A stretch of DNA of 5,692 bases from an uncultured Ilumatobacter sp. (GTDB lineage: Bacteria > Actinomycetota > Acidimicrobiia > Acidimicrobiales > Ilumatobacteraceae): contig CALAHA010000323.1 of assembly GCA_937891565.1 (NCBI GenBank), positions 1 through 5,692 on the forward strand. The letters are read 5' to 3'. The translations under genes were made by a program, and so were the position numbers. The notes under the pieces were generated by a model. It made no database searches. It worked only from the letters and a program-made list of their open reading frames with translations, and was not told the DNA's origin. Shown here piece after piece: positions 1 to 4,294 of this stretch (its first letter is position 1; each line of letters begins with the position of its first letter).

Positions 1-1
1 G

Positions 2-193
2 CTACCAGTCGGGGCGGCCGTCGCTCTCGATGTCTGACTCGTCGAGCACGAGGTCCCATCGGTCGAGGCAATCCTCGCAGCGGTAGGCAACGACGTCGTC
101 GACCTCCCACGTGCCGTCTTCACGTGGCATCGTCAGGAGAAAGCAGCGGCCGCCGCAGTCGATGCAGGTGATCTGTGGCGGAGGAGCGAGCAC
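2..193 (-). CDS. Small zinc-ribbon protein of unknown function (63 aa)
   Basis: I do not recognise this as a named family. The 63-residue product has two Cys pairs, C10-x2-C13 (with an extra C17 in the CIDCGGRC stretch) and C39-x2-C42 (CEDC). They are about 25 residues apart, the spacing of a four-cysteine zinc ribbon. The C-terminal third is strongly acidic (several D and E in residues 43-59) and ends in PDW. There is no signal peptide or membrane segment, so it is probably cytosolic. The GTG start at 191-193 is forced from upstream: an in-frame TAG (complement of 209-211) lies six codons before it. The Shine-Dalgarno is weak. The gene diverges from rsmD across 29 bp, so the two promoters must be close or overlapping. 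A nucleic-acid-binding or metal-binding role is possible but only inferred. The Cys pattern argues for a real gene rather than a shadow frame. Confidence 0.6.
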   Translation of the reverse strand: MLAPPPQITCIDCGGRCFLLTMPREDGTWEVDDVVAYRCEDCLDRWDLVLDESDIESDGRPDW

Positions 194-209
194 GACCCCA
201 GTGTGCCCC

Positions 210-215
210 TATCAT
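210..215 (+). promoter_or_regulatory. Candidate -10 element of rsmD, leaderless start
   Basis: TATCAT fits the actinobacterial -10 pattern TANNNT and ends 7 nt before the rsmD ATG at 223. A transcript would then begin at or next to the start codon. No convincing Shine-Dalgarno lies upstream of the ATG. No clear TTGAC-type -35 is visible 16-19 nt upstream, so this rests on the -10 and its spacing. Confidence 0.4.
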
Positions 216-222
216 CGCTCGG

Positions 223-753
223 ATGCGTGTAGTGGCTGGAGAACTCGGTGGTCGAAAGATTGTGTCGCCGGACGGGACATCCACTCGACCGACAACCGAT
301 CGAGTGCGTGAGGCGATTTTCAACTCCCTTGGGAGTTCAGGCGTGCTTGACGGAGCGCTCGTCGCCGACCTATTCGCCGGCACTGGTGCCGTCGGGATCG
401 AAGCGCTGTCGCGAGGCGCCGAACGCTGCGTGTTCGTCGAACGCGATCGGACGGTTCTTCGCGTTCTCGAGGAAAACCTCGACGCGCTCGGGCTACGCGA
501 CCGTTCCAAGGTGATCACCTCAGACGCGATGGCAACAGCGTCGGCAATCGACTGCGACATCGTCCTGGCTGATCCGCCGTACGGTTTCGATGCCTGGGCC
601 GAGCTGCTGCGAGTGGTCCGCGCTGACCTCGTGATCGCAGAATCGGGTCGCTCGATTGACTGTCCAGATGGGTGGAAGATCACCCGCGAAAAGAAGTACG
701 GACGCACAATGGTGACCTTCTTCGAACGCGCCGAACTAGTGTTGGGCGAGTGA
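223..753 (+). CDS. rsmD: 16S rRNA (guanine-966-N2)-methyltransferase RsmD
   Basis: RsmD transfers a methyl group from S-adenosylmethionine to N2 of G966 of 16S rRNA during 30S assembly in the cytoplasm. The 176-residue product has the family's usual size and layout. The N-terminus MRVVAGELGGRK is followed by RPTTDRVREAIFN (22-34). The SAM-binding glycine loop is DLFAGTGAVGIEA (49-61), the acidic ribose-binding strand end is VFVERD (70-75), and the catalytic DPPY motif of N-methyltransferases is at 117-120. The C-terminal KYGRTMVTFFE (158-168) is also typical. A GTG at 175 would add 16 residues, but it lies inside the opposite-strand gene and the family begins at MRV, so ATG 223 is chosen. The stop overlaps the coaD start (GTGA, 4 bp), implying translational coupling. 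The rsmD-coaD pairing is common in bacteria. Confidence 0.95.
   Translation: MRVVAGELGGRKIVSPDGTSTRPTTDRVREAIFNSLGSSGVLDGALVADLFAGTGAVGIEALSRGAERCVFVERDRTVLRVLEENLDALGLRDRSKVITSDAMATASAIDCDIVLADPPYGFDAWAELLRVVRADLVIAESGRSIDCPDGWKITREKKYGRTMVTFFERAELVLGE
737..742 (+). promoter_or_regulatory. Candidate internal -10 element before coaD
   Basis: TAGTGT matches TANNNT and ends 7 nt before the coaD GTG at 750. It lies inside the rsmD 3' end, where it uses a CTA leucine codon, a codon normally avoided in GC-rich genomes. A partial -35 match, GTGACC at 712-717, sits 19 bp upstream. It could give coaD-sepIVA a second, leaderless transcript. The evidence is weak because the bases also encode RsmD. Confidence 0.25.
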
Positions 754-1265
754 TCGGTTCCAGCGCTCAACGCCAGCGAGTGATGTATCCGGGGAGCTTC
801 GATCCGCTGCATCTCGGGCATATTGACGTCATCGAACAGGCGCACGAACTCTTTGGAGACGTGGTCGTCGCAGTGATGCACAACCACGCAAAAGCGAGCG
901 GTCTGTTCCCGGTTGCCCAACGGATCGAACTTGCCGAGCAGGCGCTCGCCCATCTCGATGGTGTCACCGTCGAAGCGCAGACCGGGCTCGCCGTCCAGGC
1001 CGCTGCGAATCTCGGTGTCGACTTCATTGTCAAGGGACTCCGCAACAGCGAAGACTTCGAAATCGAACAGCAGATGGCGCAGAACAATCACGCCGTCACG
1101 GGTATTCGCACGGTGTACCTTCCGTGCTCGCCCGGGCTGGGCTACATCAGCAGTCGCTTCGTGAGGGAAATTGCGAAGTACGGTGAGGAAATCGGGCATT
1201 TGGTGCCGGCCACTGTTGCCGTCGCGTTGCGCACCGTCTTCGCAGATAAGCAGGAACGCATATGA
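750..1265 (+). CDS. coaD: Phosphopantetheine adenylyltransferase CoaD
   Basis: CoaD (PPAT) catalyses the fourth step of coenzyme A synthesis: 4'-phosphopantetheine plus ATP gives dephospho-CoA plus pyrophosphate. It is normally a cytosolic hexamer. Counting from GTG 750, the 171-residue product shows YPGSFDP (13-19) and the nucleotidyltransferase motif HLGH (21-24). The substrate-binding KGLRNSEDFEIEQQMAQNN is at 95-113 and the ATP-phosphate loop ISSRFVREIAKYG at 133-145. GTG 750 is preferred because it overlaps the rsmD stop and supplies residues for the first beta strand. GTG 780 or ATG 783 would leave almost nothing before YPG. The N-terminus is therefore about 7 residues longer than in many homologues. 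The usual third serine of ISSS is Arg here. Its stop overlaps the next gene's start (ATGA). The nearby ACP gene depends on CoA for its prosthetic group. Confidence 0.95.
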   Translation: MIGSSAQRQRVMYPGSFDPLHLGHIDVIEQAHELFGDVVVAVMHNHAKASGLFPVAQRIELAEQALAHLDGVTVEAQTGLAVQAAANLGVDFIVKGLRNSEDFEIEQQMAQNNHAVTGIRTVYLPCSPGLGYISSRFVREIAKYGEEIGHLVPATVAVALRTVFADKQERI

Positions 1266-1873
1266 GTTACGACGACAACTACGACGAGTACGAAGAGATC
1301 GACGACACCTACCCGGAGCCCGGTGCTCCAATGGGGCCGGTCGGCGACGCCGAAACATTGCTCCGTCGCGTCATCGACATCGTCGCCGACGCACCAACGA
1401 TGCCGTTGTCGTCGTCGCCGCGCATCGATCGCGACGAGGTTGTCGAACTGCTTGACGAAGCACTCCACCGCCTCCCCGACGAACTGCGTCAGGCGCGTTG
1501 GATGCTGAAGGAGCGACAGGACTTCGTCGCCAAAACGCGTCGCGAAGCCGACGAACTACTCGAAGCTGCTCGTGTCCGTGCCGAGCGCATGGTCCAGCGC
1601 ACCGAAGTTGTGCGCGCCGCTGAGCAGCGAGCTCGGTCCGTCATGGAGACTGCCGACGCCGACTCTCGACGCTTGAAGCACGAGACCGAAGACTTCCTCG
1701 ACCAGCGGTTGGGCAGCTTTGAGATTCTGCTCGACAAGTTGCAGAAGACGGTCAACGCCGGGCGCCAGCGCTTGTCGATTGGCGATCCGCAACCGGACGC
1801 CACGAACACAGGCGGCCTGCCGGTTATCGACGATTCGCTTGCCTCTTCCGCCTTCTTCGACCAAGACCACTAG
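1262..1873 (+). CDS. SepIVA-like coiled-coil cell-division protein (DivIVA-related)
   Basis: The 203-residue product has three parts. The N-terminus is acidic and Tyr/Asp-rich (1-30). Residues 31-42 form a short helix (ETLLRRVIDIVA). A long charged helix of coiled-coil character (about 57-170) contains Ala/Glu/Arg-rich stretches such as RREADELLEAARVRAERM (93-110) and EQRARSVMETADADSRRL (121-138). The tail is disordered. It has no membrane segment and no enzyme motif. Its position between coaD and the DUF177 gene, and the NFEVVL-like GSFEILLDKLQ stretch (151-161), match the actinobacterial SepIVA/DivIVA-like family. The mycobacterial member (Rv2927c, next to the DUF177 gene Rv2926c) is essential for septation. 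A role in division or polar growth is therefore inferred from synteny and helix pattern. Automatic annotation may call it an ATP-synthase-B-like or DivIVA-domain protein. ATG 1262 overlaps the coaD stop by 4 bp and has an AGGAA Shine-Dalgarno at 1252-1256. Confidence 0.75.
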   Translation: MSYDDNYDEYEEIDDTYPEPGAPMGPVGDAETLLRRVIDIVADAPTMPLSSSPRIDRDEVVELLDEALHRLPDELRQARWMLKERQDFVAKTRREADELLEAARVRAERMVQRTEVVRAAEQRARSVMETADADSRRLKHETEDFLDQRLGSFEILLDKLQKTVNAGRQRLSIGDPQPDATNTGGLPVIDDSLASSAFFDQDH

Positions 1874-1904
1874 CAGCGGCGCCAGCTTCGGCGATCTCTG
1901 CGTC

Positions 1905-1952
1905 AGCGCTCACCGCTCGTTGGCGGAGGCCAACTCGGGTGAGCGCTTTCTT
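1905..1952 (+). terminator. Bipartite hairpin with T-rich tail, probable intrinsic terminator
   Basis: AGCGCTCACC (1905-1914) pairs perfectly over 10 bp with GGTGAGCGCT (1938-1947). Inside it, GTTGGC (1919-1924) pairs with GCCAAC (1929-1934) around a GGAG tetraloop, leaving a small 4x3 internal loop. The outer stem runs straight into TTTCTT (1947-1952). It begins 31 bp after the sepIVA-like stop, so it probably ends the rsmD-coaD-sepIVA transcript. The tail is short and interrupted by a C, so termination may be partial. The opposite strand has no matching T tract. Confidence 0.7.
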
Positions 1953-2025
1953 GACCTCGCCGAACCGTGCTCGCCGCTGCTGACGAAAGACTGAGGAACG
2001 GACTCTCGGAGTGACGGGCTTGCGG

Positions 2026-2031
2026 TAGCGT
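2026..2031 (+). promoter_or_regulatory. Candidate -10 element of yceD operon, leaderless start
   Basis: TAGCGT fits TANNNT and ends 7 nt before the yceD ATG at 2039. An in-frame TGA at 2012-2014 rules out a longer protein. The bases between that stop and the ATG contain no purine-rich Shine-Dalgarno, which is what a leaderless mRNA would show. It lies downstream of the 1905-1952 terminator, where a new promoter is expected. No good -35 is visible. Confidence 0.45.
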
Positions 2032-2038
2032 TTTCTTA

Positions 2039-2548
2039 ATGGTGGATTTGCTGCGGCCTCTTCGAATTAATGCGGTCGAACTGTTGCGGCGGCCGGGAGC
2101 AACCCTGCCGGTGATCGAGGAAATCTCGGCTGAGGCGCTCGGTGTCGTTCACGAGCGATTGAACGGCGAGATTGACGTCGCAATCGAACTCGAATCGATG
2201 AACGACGGGATCGCCGTCACCGGAACTGTCGGAGCGCCCTGGTCGGCACCCTGTCGTCGCTGCCTCAAGGACCTGTCTGGTGTGGCCCAAGTCGACATCG
2301 ACGAGCGCTACCAGATCGACACGATCGACGAAGAGGCCTACCCAATCGATAACGGTCAACTCGACCTCGTCCCGATGGTTCGCGAGTTGGCTCTCATCGA
2401 ACTCGACGCCGAACAGGTCTGCCAGCCCGACTGCAAAGGCCTCTGCCCGGCCTGCGGCATCGATTGGAACTGGGCCTCCTGCAACTGTGACAACACGGTG
2501 ACTGACCATCGCTGGTCTTCTCTTGACGGCCTCGTTCTCGACGACTGA
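2039..2548 (+). CDS. yceD: YceD/DUF177 family protein, 23S rRNA accumulation factor
   Basis: The 169-residue product starts with the family's LRINAVELLRRPG segment (8-20). It has a Cys pair C72-x2-C75 (PCRRCL), a central strand-rich region with the conserved acidic DLVPMVRELALIEL (109-122), and the hallmark Cys cluster C128-x3-C132-x3-C136-x2-C139 followed by C148 and C150. The end DHRWSSLDGL (156-165) also matches the family. In plants and bacteria DUF177 proteins are linked to 23S rRNA processing or accumulation, and the gene is almost always next to rpmF, as here. The exact biochemical action is not established. The Cys clusters suggest zinc binding. The start is fixed because the frame is closed by TGA at 2012; GTG 2042, one codon later, is the only close alternative. 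It opens the second transcription unit, 165 bp after the sepIVA-like gene. Confidence 0.88.
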   Translation: MVDLLRPLRINAVELLRRPGATLPVIEEISAEALGVVHERLNGEIDVAIELESMNDGIAVTGTVGAPWSAPCRRCLKDLSGVAQVDIDERYQIDTIDEEAYPIDNGQLDLVPMVRELALIELDAEQVCQPDCKGLCPACGIDWNWASCNCDNTVTDHRWSSLDGLVLDD

Positions 2549-2660
2549 ATCGTCTGCGTGACAAAGTTGGTTGCCATGCCAGCCGTGAGAGTCACGCAAA
2601 CAGATGGGGCGCATTGGAACGTGTTCGTCACGCCGCATGTTGATTGTGGCTGAGCGCCGA

Positions 2661-2666
2661 TAACGT
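2661..2666 (+). promoter_or_regulatory. Possible -10 element for rpmF-plsX
   Basis: TAACGT fits TANNNT, with a -35-like TTGATT at 2640-2645 at a short 15-bp spacing. It would start an rpmF transcript near 2672 with a leader of about 80 nt containing two of the inverted repeats. The spacing is poor and the call is tentative. Confidence 0.22.
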
Positions 2667-2713
2667 TGCACGTCGCTGCGGGGCTCCTCGCCGCCAGCGA
2701 ATCAGATCTCCAG

Positions 2714-2730
2714 TCGACCAGAGTGGTCGA
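2714..2730. repeat. Perfect 17-bp palindrome upstream of rpmF
   Basis: TCGACCA (2714-2720) and TGGTCGA (2724-2730) are exact inverted copies around GAG, ending 22 bp before the rpmF ATG. As DNA it could be a dimeric repressor operator. As RNA it would be a 7-bp hairpin with a tight 3-nt loop just upstream of the ribosome site. It matches no operator that I can name with confidence. Confidence 0.5.
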
Positions 2731-2752
2731 TGCAGTAGCGAAAGAGCGAACG

Positions 2753-2929
2753 ATGGCCGTTCCCAAGAAAAAGACTTCGAAGTCGAAAACGCGCAGCCGT
2801 CGTGCGAGCGCCTGGAAATTGCAGACACCGCCGCGGAGCATCTGCCCCCGTTGCGGCAACGCTAAGACACCGCACACGGTGTGTGGCGAGTGCGGCTGGT
2901 ATCGCGACCGCGTCGTCGTTGAAGTCTGA
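2753..2929 (+). CDS. rpmF: 50S ribosomal protein L32, zinc-binding form
   Basis: L32 is a small protein of the large ribosomal subunit. The 58-residue product has the standard start MAVPKKKTSKSKTRSRRA, a basic extension that threads into rRNA, then the W21-containing linker. The zinc ribbon is C31-x2-C34 (CPRCG) and C44-x2-C47 (CGEC), followed by GWYRDRVV. All four cysteines are present, so this is the zinc-containing (C+) paralogue rather than the Cys-less form that some actinobacteria induce under zinc starvation. The frame stays open upstream to 2666, but ATG 2753 is the family start and is preceded by a modest purine-rich AAAGAGCG. A structured spacer with a 17-bp palindrome lies directly upstream. 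The stop is 23 bp before plsX. Confidence 0.97.
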   Translation: MAVPKKKTSKSKTRSRRASAWKLQTPPRSICPRCGNAKTPHTVCGECGWYRDRVVVEV

Positions 2930-2952
2930 TCCCCTTCGGATCTCCTGCGAAC

Positions 2953-3951
2953 ATGCTCCCCGTCGCCGTTGATGCAATGGGCGGCGATGCCGCGCCACAA
3001 CCCAACCTTGAGGGCGCTTTTGCTGCCGTCGCTGCCGGTACCCCGGTCGTTATGGTTGGCCCTGAAGACCTCGCCGGCCTCACTTCTGGTGACGTCACGC
3101 TCAATCTGATTCCTGCCTCCGAAGTCATTGGTATGAAGGACGATCCAGCGCAGAGTGTTCGCAAGAAGAAGGACTCGACGCTCGTTCGGGCTGCTGAGGC
3201 GGTGCGCGATGGAAATGCCAGTGCCATGATCTCGGCGGGTAACACCGGGGCCACGATGGCTGCAGCGCTGCTTCGCATGGGCCGTATTCAGGGCGTCAAG
3301 CGTCCCGCGATCGCTACCCCAATCCCGGTCCCTGGTTCGACGCCGACCGTTTTGCTCGATGCTGGCGCAAATGCCGACGTCCAGGCCGAATGGCTCGTGC
3401 AGTTCGCGCTGATGGGTTCTGTCTACGCCCGCCGCGGCTTCGGTATCGAGAATCCACGTGTCGGCCTTCTGTCGATTGGCGAAGAGCCCGGCAAGGGCGA
3501 CGCACTCCGTAAAGAGGCCTACGAGCTCCTTGCGCACGCCCAGGGCATCAACTTCGTTGGCAATGTCGAGGGCCGCGATGTGATGAGCGCTGACATCGAC
3601 GTCTGTGTTACCGACGGCTTTACCGGCAACGTCGTGTTGAAGACGCTGGAAGGCAGTATGCAGTTTCTCATCGGGGCGCTGCTCGAAGCGTTCGCTCAGC
3701 CGGAGTACAAGGACCATGCCGACGCACTCATGCCAGCACTGCTTCCGCTGTACGAGCGGTTCAACCCTGATACCTATGGCGGCGCGGTGCTGCTTGGTGT
3801 CGACGGTGTCTGCATTATTTCGCACGGATCGTCGAGCCCCACGGCGATCACGAACGGCATCGCGGTCGCCAGAGAACTGGTCGAACATGACCTGGTCGGT
3901 GAAATTCGGGACGTCATCGCAGCTGCGATGCCGACTGACTCACACGACTGA
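2953..3951 (+). CDS. plsX: Phosphate acyltransferase PlsX
   Basis: PlsX converts acyl-ACP plus phosphate to acyl-phosphate, the donor that the membrane enzyme PlsY uses to acylate glycerol-3-phosphate at the start of phospholipid synthesis. It is a soluble, membrane-associated enzyme. The 332 residues are full length. Family motifs are VDAMGGDAAP (6-15), AGNTGA (95-100), LLDAGAN (134-140), LLSIGEEPGKG (172-182), VEGRDV (205-210), VTDGFTGNVVLKT (219-231), YGGAVLLGVDG (275-285) and HGSS (291-294). ATG 2953 gives the conserved N-terminus. No clear Shine-Dalgarno precedes it, so coupling to rpmF 23 bp upstream is likely. A small GATCC/GGATC hairpin (2928-2942) overlaps the rpmF stop. The 3' end is odd: the last codons and the stop lie in a 13-bp tandem repeat, giving the tail TDSHD. 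The adjacent acpP encodes its substrate carrier. Confidence 0.97.
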   Translation: MLPVAVDAMGGDAAPQPNLEGAFAAVAAGTPVVMVGPEDLAGLTSGDVTLNLIPASEVIGMKDDPAQSVRKKKDSTLVRAAEAVRDGNASAMISAGNTGATMAAALLRMGRIQGVKRPAIATPIPVPGSTPTVLLDAGANADVQAEWLVQFALMGSVYARRGFGIENPRVGLLSIGEEPGKGDALRKEAYELLAHAQGINFVGNVEGRDVMSADIDVCVTDGFTGNVVLKTLEGSMQFLIGALLEAFAQPEYKDHADALMPALLPLYERFNPDTYGGAVLLGVDGVCIISHGSSSPTAITNGIAVARELVEHDLVGEIRDVIAAAMPTDSHD

Positions 3952-3970
3952 CTCACACGACTGACTCACG
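3932..3970 (+). repeat. Three tandem 13-bp repeats across the plsX stop
   Basis: The unit CGACTGACTCACA occurs at 3932-3944 and 3945-3957, and again at 3958-3970 with only the last base changed (A to G). Each unit contains TGACTCA and one TGA. Because 13 is not a multiple of 3, the three TGA triplets fall in three different frames, and the second one is the plsX stop (3949-3951). The repeat fills the first part of the plsX-acpP gap. Confidence 0.9.
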
Positions 3971-3996
3971 GCGAGAGCCCGAGCCTGGTACAAGGG

Positions 3997-4002
3997 TAGA
4001 GT
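3997..4002 (+). promoter_or_regulatory. Candidate -10 element of acpP, leaderless start
   Basis: TAGAGT fits TANNNT and ends 6 nt before the acpP ATG at 4009. Its first three bases are also an in-frame TAG, so acpP cannot start further upstream. The nearest purine-rich stretch, AAGGG (3992-3996), is 12 nt from the ATG, long for a Shine-Dalgarno. No good -35 is visible. A separate promoter would suit the high ACP demand of the cell. Confidence 0.4.
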
Positions 4003-4008
4003 GGCGCT

Positions 4009-4287
4009 ATGAGTGAAGTCATCAGCCGCGACGAAGTCCTGAAAATTGTGCGCGACGCACTGTCTGACATACTCGAAATCGAGCCAGACACGGTCACCGA
4101 AGGTCAGTCCTTCGCCGATGACCTCGAAGCCGATTCGCTTGCGCTCATCGAACTCGTCGAAGCACTCGAAGAGGCACTGAGTGAAAAGGTTGCTGGCTTC
4201 ACCATAGAAGACGAGAGCCTCGAAGATCTGAAGACTGTGCGCGATGCAGTCGACTACGTGTACGAAAACGCCAACGAAAGCGTCTGA
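4009..4287 (+). CDS. acpP: Acyl carrier protein
   Basis: ACP carries growing acyl chains as thioesters on a 4'-phosphopantetheine arm for fatty-acid synthesis and for PlsX. The 92-residue acidic product is slightly longer than the usual 75-85. Helix I is about 7-23 (RDEVLKIVRDALSDILE). The arm attaches at Ser43 in the DSL motif of DDLEADSLALIELVEALEE (37-55), with the following helix II recognised by partner enzymes. IEDESLEDLKTVRDAVDYVYEN (66-87) forms helices III-IV. A short extra loop (EKVAGF, 59-64) lies between helices II and III. The N-terminus is fixed by an in-frame TAG at 3997. Neighbours fit: plsX upstream consumes acyl-ACP, and the acpP-rnc pairing is widespread in bacteria. It could serve a specialised pathway, but the position with plsX and rnc argues for the general fatty-acid ACP. 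Confidence 0.95.
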   Translation: MSEVISRDEVLKIVRDALSDILEIEPDTVTEGQSFADDLEADSLALIELVEALEEALSEKVAGFTIEDESLEDLKTVRDAVDYVYENANESV

Positions 4288-4294
4288 AGCCTCC

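Larger units (their letters stand above)
2549..2752 (+). other. Structured 204-bp yceD-rpmF spacer
   Basis: There is no convincing gene here, but several inverted repeats occur in order. TGCGTGAC (2555-2562) pairs with GTCACGCA (2591-2598), with an inner GGTTG/CAGCC helix (2569-2573 and 2580-2584, one G-U). GCCGCA (2632-2637) pairs with TGTGGC (2645-2650) around a 7-nt loop, one G-U. GCTGCGG (2675-2681) pairs with CCGCCAGC (2691-2698) with one bulged C. The perfect palindrome at 2714-2730 follows. yceD and rpmF usually lie almost end to end, so a spacer this long is notable. It could be a leader, an RNase processing region or an attenuator for rpmF. None of the helices is followed by a T tract. 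Confidence 0.45.

Noticed and set aside
175..222. N-terminal extension of RsmD from GTG 175
   Set aside because: It would overlap the divergent zinc-ribbon gene and adds residues absent from the family, whose members start near MRVVAG.
120..1358. 412-codon minus-strand open frame antisense to rsmD and coaD
   Set aside because: It is a shadow of two well-supported genes. It also covers part of the sepIVA-like gene and the zinc-ribbon gene, and shows no recognisable motif.
1719..1994. 91-codon plus-strand frame covering the gap after the sepIVA-like gene
   Set aside because: It overlaps the sepIVA-like gene in another frame, has Arg/Ser/Pro-rich composition, and its end coincides with the terminator region.
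2558..2653. 31-codon frame from GTG 2558 (or ATG 2576) in the yceD-rpmF spacer, possible leader peptide
   Set aside because: It has no Shine-Dalgarno, no leader-peptide amino-acid bias (no run of one residue), and its start falls inside an inverted repeat. The frame is short enough to be chance.
2714..2730. LexA (SOS) box
   Set aside because: The actinobacterial SOS box has TCGAAC-N4-GTTCGA over 16 bp. This palindrome has TCGACC-N5-GGTCGA over 17 bp, and rpmF is not a usual SOS target.
2356..3888. 510-codon minus-strand open frame antisense to yceD, rpmF and plsX
   Set aside because: It is longer than any real gene here, but it lies opposite three confidently identified genes, runs through their spacer, and has Arg/Ser/Thr-rich composition with no domain I recognise. 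GC-rich coding DNA commonly leaves such antisense frames open.
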